Source: a virus
Strand: one strand, 5' to 3'
IMG/VR virus record: IMGVR_UViG_3300044630_001218
Span: 1-64,000 of that record
Length of the DNA stretch: 64,000 nucleotides
Part shown: positions 31,121 to 39,452 of the stretch, one piece after another
Position numbering within the stretch: position 1 is the stretch's first letter
How the letters are laid out: the number at the start of each line of letters is the position of its first letter
Made by a program: the position numbers and the translations under genes
The notes under the pieces: model-generated
Told to the model about the DNA's origin: nothing
Databases searched by the model: none
The model's input: only the letters and a program-made list of their open reading frames with translations

Positions 31121-33367
31121 GTGACGCAAAATCCGCCTATGGTTCCATCTGGTCTGAACGAGTTCGACCTGCTTAACCTCGACCCGCAAACTCTGACGCC
31201 ACCGGAATCCCGTATCCGTGACGTTAAGGCTGCAAGCTCGATCTATGACACTCTGCGCAAAGCCGACGAGAAGTCATCGAGCAACCGCGCACGTGTTGAT
31301 GCGATGTTTGACGGTGCGGCACCTTACGATCAACGGGTCTTGTACTCGACTGGCCAAGGCAACCGGACCAACTTGAACTTCGGTGAGGCCCAGCGTTTGC
31401 TTGACGTTTCGATGTCCGCGTATGTTGACCTCTACACCAGCTTGCAGCAACTGATGCGGGTGTCGGTCACGGTCGGCGAGCCAGCCGAACGACAAGAGGC
31501 GGAGGACCTTATTGCTGAGGAGTTGACGCAGACCTTGCGTGAGTGGCCCGAGTTTCATTCCAACTTCCTGCGCCTTTGTACGGAGTTCACGAAGCACGGT
31601 GTCGGCGTGTCTTACTTTGAAGACCCGAAGAGCTGGCGCTTTCGTGTTTGCGGTCTGACTGACTTCCTCATACCGAGGCAAACCCCTGCGTCTGAAGAGT
31701 CAATCGAAGTTGCTTGTGCCCGCCGCCAGTACCTGCTTCATGAACTTTATGGCTTCATCAAGAACGAAGAAGCCGCTGCGAAGATGGGCTGGGACGTTGA
31801 CGAAGTGAAACGTATCATCTCGAAGAACGCACGTACTACTGGCCGTAACGGCAGCAACACCTACGCCGATTGGGAAGTGACCCAACGCGAGATGAAGAAC
31901 AACGATTTGTATACTGGTCTTGAAAATACTACGGTGTCCGTCATCCACATGTGGGTCCGTGAGTTCGACGGCAGTGTGTCGCTTTTGATGTTTGCCGAAG
32001 AGACACCGAAGACTTTCTTATTCCGCAAGAACTCGATGTTTGAAAAACCGGAACACGCCTACGTGATGTTCTCTTACGGTGTCGGCACCAACGGCACCTA
32101 CCATTCGGTACGCGGTTTGGGCAACCGGATCTTCAACCACATCCAGACCAGCAACCGCATTCGTTGCCAGATGATTGACTCTGCGATGATGGGCGGTGCG
32201 GTGATGATCCAACCGGAGACGCAGCGTGCGCTTGAGGACTTATCGTTCACGATGTACGGACCGTACTCGATCCTTTCGCCTAACGTCCGTATCGTCGAAA
32301 AGGCCGCGCCGAACTTGACCAATACCATGCAGCCAGCACTTGCTGACCTGCAAAACCAGTTGGCAATGAACGTTGACCTTGTGTCAACTTACGGCAACCA
32401 AAGCAGCCCGTACCGTAACCAACTCCAGACCGAACATGATCTCGCGGTATCGAGCCGCTTGACTGGTTCGACCATTAACCTTTTCTACTCCAGCTGGTCT
32501 CGCTTGCTTCGTGAGATCGTACGCCGGATCGTTACCAACCCACAGCGTGATGAGTATGTCACACGCTTCTACAAACGTTGTGCAGAGCGCGGCATCAGCA
32601 AAGAAGTCATCGCCTCGATCAACCATGACAAGACTGTCGCAGTACGCGCTATCGGTGCAGGTTCCGCCGCGAACCGCTTGCTTGCCTTGCGCGAACTTAA
32701 CCAGATTGCTGGTGGCTACGACGAAGTCGGACGCCGCAATCTTCTCCGCGACATCACTTCGGAACGGGTTGGTCGTGATCTGGTGGACCGCTACGCGCCA
32801 GCAAATCCGGAGCCACGAATGACCGTCGATGCGAAGATTGCGTTGCTAGAGAATCAGGCTATGCAGTCCGGCCAGCCCGTTGCCGTTCTCGATAGTGAGC
32901 TACACGGAATGCACCTCCGCATGCACGCTCCACTTCTGCAACAATTGGTCGGTGGCATCCAGTCTGGAGAAGTCGATCCGATGCAGTCGCTTCCGCTTGT
33001 TGAGGCTGTGTACCAGCATTGCGCCGAACACACCAACTACCTCGCCGCTGATCCTTCCGCCAAAGCCGAAGTTGCCGAGATGAAGCAGCTTCTGCAAATC
33101 GCCGAAGAAGTCATCACCAACTTCAACCGTAAGCTGCAAGCCGAGCAACGCAAGGCTATGGAGGCTGGTCAAGTCGAAGGCGGACAGGAAGGGCAGCAAG
33201 GCCCGACGCCTACCGAACTTAAGATGCAAGAGCATCAGCTTAAGATGCAGATCGCTCAACAGAAGGCTGAGATCGAAATGCGCATCAAGCAAGCGAAGGC
33301 GGACCAAGACCTCGCCCTCAAGGACGCGGAACGCGCATTGAAACTATCTGGTAACACAACCCAATAA
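31121..33367 (+). CDS. Portal (head-tail connector) protein
   Basis: 748 residues from GTG 31121 (VTQNPPMVPSGLNEFDLLNL); a TTG start upstream would begin inside the -35 box and was rejected. The N-terminal half is alpha/beta with SIYDTLRKADEKSSSNRARV and a long central segment SVRGLGNRIFNHIQTSNRIR typical of large podovirus portals. The C-terminal 120 residues are a Gln/Lys-rich coiled coil (KMQEHQLKMQIAQQKAEIEM). Portals form the dodecameric vertex through which terminase packs DNA. Position before scaffold and capsid supports the call. Confidence 0.8.
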   Translation: MTQNPPMVPSGLNEFDLLNLDPQTLTPPESRIRDVKAASSIYDTLRKADEKSSSNRARVDAMFDGAAPYDQRVLYSTGQGNRTNLNFGEAQRLLDVSMSAYVDLYTSLQQLMRVSVTVGEPAERQEAEDLIAEELTQTLREWPEFHSNFLRLCTEFTKHGVGVSYFEDPKSWRFRVCGLTDFLIPRQTPASEESIEVACARRQYLLHELYGFIKNEEAAAKMGWDVDEVKRIISKNARTTGRNGSNTYADWEVTQREMKNNDLYTGLENTTVSVIHMWVREFDGSVSLLMFAEETPKTFLFRKNSMFEKPEHAYVMFSYGVGTNGTYHSVRGLGNRIFNHIQTSNRIRCQMIDSAMMGGAVMIQPETQRALEDLSFTMYGPYSILSPNVRIVEKAAPNLTNTMQPALADLQNQLAMNVDLVSTYGNQSSPYRNQLQTEHDLAVSSRLTGSTINLFYSSWSRLLREIVRRIVTNPQRDEYVTRFYKRCAERGISKEVIASINHDKTVAVRAIGAGSAANRLLALRELNQIAGGYDEVGRRNLLRDITSERVGRDLVDRYAPANPEPRMTVDAKIALLENQAMQSGQPVAVLDSELHGMHLRMHAPLLQQLVGGIQSGEVDPMQSLPLVEAVYQHCAEHTNYLAADPSAKAEVAEMKQLLQIAEEVITNFNRKLQAEQRKAMEAGQVEGGQEGQQGPTPTELKMQEHQLKMQIAQQKAEIEMRIKQAKADQDLALKDAERALKLSGNTTQ

Positions 33368-33374
33368 TACGAGT

Positions 33375-34265
33375 ATGGCAAAAGATCGAGTTGAAGTAAT
33401 GCGTGGGGCCTTTGAGTCAAAGTATGGCACACCCGCAGACCCCAATAAAAACGTTCTTATTGGCATGAAAAGCGGTAAAGCTGTTTACGGGGATGCGCTT
33501 GATGCTACCGACACCAAAGGTTCAAACGTAATCAATAATACCCCATCACAGAACCAAGCAATCATGGACCAAATGTTTGGTCAGATGGCTAAGTCCGGTG
33601 GTATGTACAACCCATCTCCATCTGCTATTGCTAAGATGGATCAGATGTACCCACCTACCGCTGCTGACTCGAAAGTAACCACGAGGGCCGATAACAAGCA
33701 GATGATCGGAGCTAATTCGCCGGAGGCAAAAGCGATGCGCGAGTCTTCGGCTGGCGATGCGCGGTTTCTTCAAACTCTTTCCAGACTAAACGCTAGACCG
33801 AACAGAACCTCAGCGACGGAGCCAACACAAACACCACCGCCCGATTTGCAAAAAATAGCCGAAGAATCCCGAGCTAGGGCGGCGAGTCCTTTCACAACAG
33901 GACCTCTGACATGGCCCATCGGTCAAGCACCTCCTCCCAGTGTTCAGGATTTTGGTAGTCTTGCTTTGTCGAAACCACAAGCTGGTTCAAACAAACCCAG
34001 TATTTTCGAGGGTAGGGATGTGACCAATATGCCTTTTTCGGAACGACAACTGTGGGATAAAAATGTGCCCCCAAACATTACTGGAGTAGACTCGAATGGG
34101 CTTTTAATCAGTAATGAAATCGCTTATGGCGGAAGGGATAAGACAAAAGATAATGCGTGGATAGAGGATTACTATAAGAAAAACCCGCCTAATCTAACGG
34201 GATTTCAGCCAGCAAATGATAATGGTGTAGTTCTTAAAGGGCTTCTTAATTCGAGTAATAAATAA
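33375..34265 (+). CDS. Putative structural protein (296 residues)
   Basis: Mostly disordered: rich in Asn, Pro, Thr, Ser and Met (MFGQMAKSGGMYNPSPSAIA; TEPTQTPPPDLQKIAEESRA), with a short charged start MAKDRVEVMRGAFESKYG. No fold recognised. It is 7 bp after the portal gene and before the small pre-scaffold gene, so it is probably a minor head or connector-associated protein. Confidence 0.5.
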   Translation: MAKDRVEVMRGAFESKYGTPADPNKNVLIGMKSGKAVYGDALDATDTKGSNVINNTPSQNQAIMDQMFGQMAKSGGMYNPSPSAIAKMDQMYPPTAADSKVTTRADNKQMIGANSPEAKAMRESSAGDARFLQTLSRLNARPNRTSATEPTQTPPPDLQKIAEESRARAASPFTTGPLTWPIGQAPPPSVQDFGSLALSKPQAGSNKPSIFEGRDVTNMPFSERQLWDKNVPPNITGVDSNGLLISNEIAYGGRDKTKDNAWIEDYYKKNPPNLTGFQPANDNGVVLKGLLNSSNK

Positions 34266-34266
34266 T

Positions 34267-34295
34267 TTGACAAACCGCGAACTTCGTGGTTTTCT
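34267..34295 (+). promoter_or_regulatory. Promoter before scaffold operon, near-leaderless
   Basis: TTGACA (34267-34272), 17-bp spacer, TTTTCT (34290-34295), five bases before ATG 34301. The -35 is consensus, the -10 is poor. Confidence 0.45.
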
Positions 34296-34300
34296 TCCGC

Positions 34301-34591
34301 ATGCTTTCTTCTAAACCTGTTGTACCGCAGACCATTGAACGCTGGTTCAGTGATCCCACCCAAGCAGCAAAGCTCCGTGAAATGCTAGAAGATTCAGTCT
34401 TCGAGGCGGCAGCAGCTACCCTACTTTCCGCAGCACGGCCCACATTCATGGCTCTGACAGACACGGAACGCAACGCCCAACGCCAAGCATGGCTGGCTGG
34501 ATACCATGACTTTGTGAATGATCTCCTGAAGTTGACTAAGGCCCCAGCAGCTAAAGGCCAGAATCTCGAAGAATGGAGCCACTACGAATAA
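34301..34591 (+). CDS. Hypothetical head-module protein (96 residues)
   Basis: MLSSKPVVPQTIERWFSDPT, then helices AKLREMLEDSVFEAAAATLL and AQRQAWLAGYHDFVNDLLKL. A GTG at 34286 is in frame but precedes the predicted transcription start. Small helical proteins with a WLAGYHDF-like motif occur before scaffolds in other podoviruses. Spacing to the scaffold gene is 3 bp. Role unknown. Confidence 0.6.
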   Translation: MLSSKPVVPQTIERWFSDPTQAAKLREMLEDSVFEAAAATLLSAARPTFMALTDTERNAQRQAWLAGYHDFVNDLLKLTKAPAAKGQNLEEWSHYE

Positions 34592-34594
34592 CAT

Positions 34595-35731
34595 ATGAGC
34601 ACACCAACACCTGAATCAGCGCCCGCTTTGGACGCCGCCACCCCTGCCGATAACGGCGGGTTCGTCGAATCCCTTGACTCGTACTTCGCGTCGATGGAAA
34701 ACCCCGCACCGGAACCTACCCCAGAACCGACGCCGGAGCCCAAGGAAACCGCACCGGAGCCCAAGGAAACCACACCGGAACCTTCTGACAGCAAACAGGA
34801 CGCCCTTGCCGAACTCGATTCGGTCGAGCCTAAAGACTGGACACCGGAAGCAGCTCGTCGATTCAAGGAACTCAAAGCCGAACTCAAGACCTACCGCAGT
34901 AGGTCTGAGGAACTGGAGCAAGTCGCGGCTCAGAAGGAAAGCCGACTTCAGGAATTGGAGGCACTCGCCAACAATCCAGAGTACCAGCAACTCCAAGACC
35001 GGATTGCTGAGTACGAGAAGAACATGCTCGTCACGAAGCTGGAGCAGAGCCACGCCTACCAGACCCTTGTTGAGCAGCCACTTGCCAACCTCGTACAGGA
35101 AGCCGATAACATTGCCGAGAAGTACTCGCTCGACTCCAATACTCTCCTTGAAGTCATTGCCAGCGACGACGAGGCCGCGCAGGAAGAACAACTTTCTGAG
35201 TTACTTGCCAACGCCAGCGACCGCGACAAGTTCCGCATCTACAAAATTATCGAGGAGACCAAACCAATCCTTGAGCAACGTAGGGTTTTGCAGGAGCACG
35301 CTGAGGCGGCTCTGCGCGAAGCTGAGGAGCTTGACAGCGTTCGGAACCAGCAGAGCCTTATCGAGCGTGTGCAACAGCGTCAGGAGGCTGCTAACGCAGT
35401 TGCTGACAAGCTCAAGAACAAGCTCACGTTCCTTTCCGGCATGGAGGGTGTGGACCTTTCGGCCTACGCCAAAGAAGCGGCAGAGCTTGAACCCTCTACC
35501 CTTGACCCTGTAACCGGAACCTATCACGCGATTGCTGCAAAGCTGTTGCCGAAGATGGCCGCTCAGTACATCAGTCTCCAGAAGGAGATCGATTCGTTGA
35601 CCGACCGCCTTGCCGAGTACGACCGTGCCACACCAAAGGCTGGTGGCGGATCGCTCGCTACGGCTGGCGCACCTGTCGCCGCTGACGGCAAGTCATTCCT
35701 TGATGCAGTCTCTGCTGCATTTGGTCGCTAA
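34595..35731 (+). CDS. Scaffolding protein
   Basis: 378 residues. A Pro/Glu-rich repeat region (PEPTPEPTPEPKETAPEP) lies at about residues 37-65, followed by long acidic coiled coils (LKTYRSRSEELEQVAAQKES; YQQLQDRIAEYEKNMLV) and a Gly/Ala end AVSAAFGR. Scaffolds with this highly charged, mostly helical layout assemble the procapsid and are later released. Placement directly before the capsid gene and after the portal region fits. No protease gene was recognised nearby. Confidence 0.75.
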   Translation: MSTPTPESAPALDAATPADNGGFVESLDSYFASMENPAPEPTPEPTPEPKETAPEPKETTPEPSDSKQDALAELDSVEPKDWTPEAARRFKELKAELKTYRSRSEELEQVAAQKESRLQELEALANNPEYQQLQDRIAEYEKNMLVTKLEQSHAYQTLVEQPLANLVQEADNIAEKYSLDSNTLLEVIASDDEAAQEEQLSELLANASDRDKFRIYKIIEETKPILEQRRVLQEHAEAALREAEELDSVRNQQSLIERVQQRQEAANAVADKLKNKLTFLSGMEGVDLSAYAKEAAELEPSTLDPVTGTYHAIAAKLLPKMAAQYISLQKEIDSLTDRLAEYDRATPKAGGGSLATAGAPVAADGKSFLDAVSAAFGR

Positions 35732-35978
35732 TCAAATTCGACAGCTTCGTACAAATTTGTATTGACAACTAATGCGATTTGTACGAAGCTACCCGCAACC
35801 CCAAAAGTTGCGACACCGACGGTCCGCTCCGTACCAGCCAAAAGCAAACACGGTTCTAGTAGGTGAGACACTTGAAAGGTAACTTGAAGCTAAGGCCCAT
35901 GCGCCTGTCGCCCCGCTTCTGCGACACCCGTGTATTCTTTAACTTTAACAACCTTTTAACTTCTAACTACCTACTACT
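35732..35978 (+). promoter_or_regulatory. Structured leader of the major capsid gene
   Basis: 247-bp gene-free leader. Perfect 14-bp inverted repeat AGCTTCGTACAAAT (35743-35756) / ATTTGTACGAAGCT (35777-35790) with TTGACA (35762-35767) in its 20-base loop. A second stem, CGCAAC...GTTGCG (35794-35812), and a third TGTCG/CGACA pair (about 35906-35927) follow. The last 30 bases before ATG are A/C/T-rich without Shine-Dalgarno sequence. No clear -10 box is correctly spaced from TTGACA. Likely sets capsid mRNA level through stability, transcription or protein binding. Confidence 0.65.
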
Positions 35979-37274
35979 ATGGCTGTAAACGCTGGACAAC
36001 TCTTTTCGCAAACTGATGCGAATACCGCAATCGATACGGTCCTCACACAAGAGGCTAACCGTATCGGTCAGGACATTCATCGCCGCACGCTTCACGTGTC
36101 GCCTTGGATGGACCTCATCAAACAGACTGCCTTTCCGGACGGAATGGGTTACACCCTCGGCACTCTGATCTACGACCGTGCTCTCCCGACCACGACTGCT
36201 AACGGCTCGACCCTTGGCACGAACTGGATCGACGTGGGCGGTGCAACCGCTGATTCGCTTGCTACTACTAGCACCCTCGATCAGATCATCACTGGTTCCA
36301 AAGACACCAACATCGGTGCTGGCACCAACAACGCTAACGGCAAGTCGTTCATCTCGTTCGCTCGCCAACTCAAGCAGTACTCGTTGAAACGAGCCACCGT
36401 TGAGTCGCCGCGCATCAACGTGGAAGACCTTCGTTTCGCCGCTTATCGCACCGAGCAGCTCCGCGCTGTCATGGATGCGCTTACCGACGCGACCAAGTAC
36501 TCGTGGGAAGAGCGTTATCGTGACGAGTATGACCGTATCTGCGCTAACTACGTGATCTGCGAAGCGAGCGGTACTGTCATCACTTCGACTGGTAAAGAAG
36601 GCAACGCTTCCGCCGACATCGACTTCGGTGCCGCTGGTGCTACTCCTTCCGCCAACATCTCGAACAAGATCCTTGACTCGATCTACTTCCGCTTGGTCCG
36701 TGCCGGAGCTGGTACGAACGCCTACGGTCGCGAGAACGCACGCCCTGTCTTCGCCCTTGTCTGCTCGTCGGAAGCCTCCTACGCGCTGCAAACCGAAGCT
36801 GGTTTCCGTGACGACGTTCGCTACAACAATGCGAAGGTCTCGGAACTCATCGCTCCGCTTGGCGTCGAGAAGTCCTTCCGTGGTTTCTACCACTTGATCG
36901 ACGACCTCGCTCCTCGCTTCACCGATGACGGCGACGGCAACCTCACCCGCGTTCTGCCCTACACCGCTTCGAGCGGCGTGGTCACTCCGAACGCCTCGTA
37001 CGAGACAGCCCCGATCGAAGCTGCTTACATCCTTCACCAAGACGTGATGGAGTCGCAGATCCCTGAGCCGATCAGCGGTTCTAACGGACTCACCTTCGAT
37101 CCCGTCAACTATCGCGGTAAGTTCGCTTGGAAGAACATCCCTTCCATCGACCTCAACCCCGATGGCACAGTCGGCTTCTTCCGTGGTGTTCTCGCTTCTG
37201 CCTCGAAGCCCATCAAAACCGAGTTCGGTTTCGTGGTGCTCTTCGCTCGCACAAGTGCAACTCCTGCTGCCTAA
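35979..37274 (+). CDS. Major capsid protein
   Basis: 431 residues. Starts MAVNAGQLFSQTDANTAIDT, with NRIGQDIHRRTLHVSPWMDL and IYDRALPTTTANGSTLGTNW. The layout (short N-arm, long beta-rich body, WKNIPSIDLNPDGTVGFFRG near the end) fits large HK97-fold podovirus capsids. It is preceded by the scaffold gene and a long leader and followed by two terminators, as expected for a highly expressed gene. An N4 gp56-type family membership is possible but not proven here. Confidence 0.85.
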   Translation: MAVNAGQLFSQTDANTAIDTVLTQEANRIGQDIHRRTLHVSPWMDLIKQTAFPDGMGYTLGTLIYDRALPTTTANGSTLGTNWIDVGGATADSLATTSTLDQIITGSKDTNIGAGTNNANGKSFISFARQLKQYSLKRATVESPRINVEDLRFAAYRTEQLRAVMDALTDATKYSWEERYRDEYDRICANYVICEASGTVITSTGKEGNASADIDFGAAGATPSANISNKILDSIYFRLVRAGAGTNAYGRENARPVFALVCSSEASYALQTEAGFRDDVRYNNAKVSELIAPLGVEKSFRGFYHLIDDLAPRFTDDGDGNLTRVLPYTASSGVVTPNASYETAPIEAAYILHQDVMESQIPEPISGSNGLTFDPVNYRGKFAWKNIPSIDLNPDGTVGFFRGVLASASKPIKTEFGFVVLFARTSATPAA

Positions 37275-37281
37275 TTAACCC

Positions 37282-37313
37282 GCCGGAGGTTCTCTAAATA
37301 GGGGACCTCCGGC
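37282..37313 (+). terminator. Stem-loop after the capsid gene
   Basis: GCCGGAGGT (37282-37290) and ACCTCCGGC (37305-37313) pair perfectly; G-U pairs extend the RNA stem to about 13 bp with a UAAAUA loop. No long T-run follows, so it may attenuate or protect the capsid mRNA rather than fully terminate. Confidence 0.6.
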
Positions 37314-37329
37314 ACATCTCTTTACGACA

Positions 37330-37503
37330 ATGCCGACTCTTGACGACGCTCCTATTGTTCCTAAAATCACTGGCGCTGATGTTGCTGCTGACGATCTGAT
37401 TCAGATCTATGACGTTTCGGCTCAACGCCCCAAAACCATCACGATTGCCCAACTGATCGTTGCACTTGATGCACTTGACGCTGGCGCTCTTGCTGACAGC
37501 TAA
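37330..37503 (+). CDS. Small structural-type protein (57 residues)
   Basis: MPTLDDAPIVPKITGADVAA, then DDLIQIYDVSAQRPKTITIA and an Ala/Leu/Asp end. The motif DxxADDLIxIYDVS...K.IT is frequent in small phage virion proteins and in fibre-attachment segments. It lies between the capsid gene's stem-loop and a strong terminator, so it may be a minor capsid-associated or decoration protein. Confidence 0.6.
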   Translation: MPTLDDAPIVPKITGADVAADDLIQIYDVSAQRPKTITIAQLIVALDALDAGALADS

Positions 37504-37511
37504 CCTGAATC

Positions 37512-37553
37512 GGCACCCTGTAGCCTAAAAACTACAGGGTGCCTTTTCTCTTT
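37512..37553 (+). terminator. Rho-independent terminator of capsid operon
   Basis: Perfect 12-bp stem GGCACCCTGTAG (37512-37523) / CTACAGGGTGCC (37532-37543), 8-base loop CCTAAAAA, followed by TTTTCTCTTT. The best intrinsic terminator in the window. Confidence 0.92.
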
Positions 37554-37613
37554 ACAAAAGGTTCCAGATCTGCCAACCTATTTCTGTAACCGAAAACATC
37601 AATTTCCAAAACA

Positions 37614-37850
37614 ATGCCCGCCTACATCCCAATGCCCGAAGGTCTTCAGCTCCCTGAAGAACCACAATTTGATCTTCCTGTAACCTTCGAGGTGCGTGAC
37701 AATATGCTTTACGCTCTTGCTGTTGGGGGCCTACCTGTTCCGCAAGAGGGCGAAGAGCCTGAAGAGATGGAAGAGGAAGCACCAGAAGGCGGAGAAATGG
37801 ATTTCATGGCTGCTGTCGAAGCTGGTATGAAGAAACCACAACCTAAATAA
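37614..37850 (+). CDS. Hypothetical protein, paralog of 38776-39087
   Basis: 78 residues. PAYIPMPEGLQLPEEP then strand NMLYALAVGGLPVPQ, an acidic Glu-rich run (EGEEPEEMEEEAPEG) and a helix FMAAVEAGMKK. The same order, P(M/L)P(E/D)G..LPE, LxxGK/LPVP, Glu-rich linker, F(M/L)xA(V/I)E.(G/A)MK, occurs in the gene at 38776, so the two flank the lysis genes as paralogs. Function unknown. Confidence 0.65.
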   Translation: MPAYIPMPEGLQLPEEPQFDLPVTFEVRDNMLYALAVGGLPVPQEGEEPEEMEEEAPEGGEMDFMAAVEAGMKKPQPK

Positions 37851-37854
37851 CACT

Positions 37855-38007
37855 ATGAAGACCACAGCATTGGGTATCCTGACTATTGTTGCCACGCTTG
37901 CTAATGTGGGCGTGCAAGTCCTTAAAGGTGGCGCACCTGATTTCATGGCTGCGTTTGCCGCTGTAACCGCCGGAATCGGCCTAATCAAAGCTCGCGACAA
38001 CAAGTAA
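37855..38007 (+). CDS. Small membrane protein, holin candidate
   Basis: 50 residues. ALGILTIVATLANVGVQVL and FMAAFAAVTAGIGLI are two hydrophobic segments, separated by KGGAPD and ended by a basic tail KARDNK. Two short membrane helices with a charged end, directly before a second membrane gene and the amidase, are the usual layout of a phage holin. The ATG of the next gene overlaps its stop (TAATG). Confidence 0.6.
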   Translation: MKTTALGILTIVATLANVGVQVLKGGAPDFMAAFAAVTAGIGLIKARDNK

Positions 38008-38183
38008 TGACTACAGACCAAGGCAGGGACCTACTGCACGGCGTTGCTGGCACTGTGGCCCCTGCCCTTGGGGTCATTACTTCGTTCCAAGAGCAACTAG
38101 AATGGGGCTTGCGCATGACCTCACTGACAATCGGTATTGTCGTGGGGTTGCTTTCCCTATTCCGACTGCTTAAGAAACTCTAA
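38007..38183 (+). CDS. Small membrane protein, lysis-associated
   Basis: 58 residues. An amphipathic start MTTDQGRDLLHGVAGTVAPA precedes one transmembrane segment, MTSLTIGIVVGLLSLF, and a basic tail RLLKKL. Translationally coupled to the holin candidate upstream; the amidase gene follows 41 bp later. It may be a second holin, an antiholin or a spanin-like partner. Confidence 0.6.
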   Translation: MTTDQGRDLLHGVAGTVAPALGVITSFQEQLEWGLRMTSLTIGIVVGLLSLFRLLKKL

Positions 38184-38224
38184 ATAGGTCAAGTATAACA
38201 CGACCTACAACGTAGATCCTAAAC

Positions 38225-38779
38225 ATGAGCACCATCGGAATCTGCATCGGCCACAGCCGCAGCGGCGATAAGGGTGCCGTCAACACAAAAGGTGCAAGCG
38301 AACACACCTTCAATAGCAAAATTGGGCACATTACCGCCGATTTGCTACGAAAAAAGGGATATACAGTGCATGTTGTTGACGAATATAAGGGGGGGTCCTA
38401 CTCCTCAGCGATCTGCTGGCTATCGGACCACCTTGCAAAACTCGGCGTAAATGTGGCTGTTGAGCTGCACTTTAACTCTGCCGGACCGTTCGCTCAAGGC
38501 CATGAGTGGTTGCACTGGTTCCGTAGCACAAAGGGGCAGCGTCTGGCATCCTGTTTCAATCACGCTTTTAAGGAATCCTTTCCAGAAGCTCGTGTACGCG
38601 GCGTCAAGTCCGCTGATAAAGAGGACAGGGGCAGCTTGTTCCTGCGTATTACCCGTTGTCCAGCGGTTATTCTTGAGCCTTTCTTCGGTTCCAATAAGTC
38701 CGAAACGGACTTTTATACAGCCAACCAAACCAAGATGGCGGAGTGTTACGCCAAAGCCCTAACCGATTACTTGACATGA
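38225..38779 (+). CDS. N-acetylmuramoyl-L-alanine amidase (endolysin)
   Basis: 184 residues. Amidase_3-type layout: GICIGHSRSGDKG with zinc ligand H10, VAVELHFNSA (E-x-H-F-N-S, supplying Glu and His), and LEPFFGSNKSE near the end carrying the catalytic Glu. It cuts the bond between N-acetylmuramate and L-alanine in peptidoglycan to release progeny. No signal peptide, so a holin should release it. The stop codon overlaps the ATG of the next gene. Confidence 0.88.
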   Translation: MSTIGICIGHSRSGDKGAVNTKGASEHTFNSKIGHITADLLRKKGYTVHVVDEYKGGSYSSAICWLSDHLAKLGVNVAVELHFNSAGPFAQGHEWLHWFRSTKGQRLASCFNHAFKESFPEARVRGVKSADKEDRGSLFLRITRCPAVILEPFFGSNKSETDFYTANQTKMAECYAKALTDYLT

Positions 38780-39087
38780 AAGGAATGATCCCACTGCCCG
38801 ACGGCATCGCCCTACCGGAAGACGCTTCGACCAAACCCTTTAGCCTTAGTGGTATGTTCCTGCTCCGTGGGGACAAACTGATGGCTCTTGAACTTGACGG
38901 AAAGCCTGTACCTTGCGGTGAGTATGAGGAGGAAGAGGGTGAAGAAGAGGAAGAAGGCGGTGAGGAAAAAGAACACGGCTGCTGTGGAGCATACAAGGAA
39001 GGCGAGATGTGCAAGGACTGCCCTAAACAAGAAGGCGGGTTCCTTGTTGCTATTGAGCGAGCCATGAAACCCTCAAAACGTAGTTGA
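38776..39087 (+). CDS. Hypothetical protein, paralog of 37614-37850
   Basis: 103 residues from ATG 38776 (MKGMIPLPDGIALPEDA); an upstream TTG lies inside the amidase gene and was rejected. It shares the order described for 37614 but inserts a cysteine cluster, HGCCGAYKEGEMCKDCPK, after the Glu-rich run (YEEEEGEEEEEGGEE), probably a zinc knuckle. A consensus promoter for the next gene starts three bases before its stop. Confidence 0.65.
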   Translation: MKGMIPLPDGIALPEDASTKPFSLSGMFLLRGDKLMALELDGKPVPCGEYEEEEGEEEEEGGEEKEHGCCGAYKEGEMCKDCPKQEGGFLVAIERAMKPSKRS

Positions 39088-39112
39088 CAAAGCACTTAAC
39101 ACTGCCTATCCT
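39084..39112 (+). promoter_or_regulatory. Promoter for the fibre module, near-leaderless
   Basis: TTGACA (39084-39089), 17-bp spacer, TATCCT (39107-39112), seven bases before GTG 39120. Near-consensus in both boxes. Confidence 0.75.
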
Positions 39113-39119
39113 GTAGGCC

Positions 39120-39452
39120 GTGAGCGCAGCAAACTACGATCTCTCCATCTCTTGCGGCGAGGACTTCAACTTCACGTTGCGAGTCCTTGACGCCTTTGAC
39201 GATCCAATCAATTTTACTGGATCTAGTTACGTCGCGGAGATCCGCGAGGAACACAAGAAGCCGCTTATTGCAGCATTTGCAGTAACATCTTTGGGCGACG
39301 GCACACTCAAGTTCGCCTTAACAGACACCCAAACAAAGCTCATTAGCCCCACTCGAAAGTACAAGTGGGACTTCTTTTGGACCCAATCTGGTATCACAAC
39401 TAAACTCCTTTACGGCAGCGTGACTGCTGTATCCAACATCAGTAACTTGTAA
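39120..39452 (+). CDS. Ig/BppU-like tail-fibre accessory protein
   Basis: 110 residues from GTG. SAANYDLSISCGEDFNFTLR then DDPINFTGSSYVAEIREE and KYKWDFFWTQSG...LLYGSV form the strand pattern of the small beta-sandwich family common before tail-fibre genes (NYDxxIxxGxDFxxxLxxxD). The gene at 44363 is a paralog with the same pattern. Stop overlaps the next ATG (TAATG), so it is coupled to the collagen-like fibre. Confidence 0.65.
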   Translation: MSAANYDLSISCGEDFNFTLRVLDAFDDPINFTGSSYVAEIREEHKKPLIAAFAVTSLGDGTLKFALTDTQTKLISPTRKYKWDFFWTQSGITTKLLYGSVTAVSNISNL

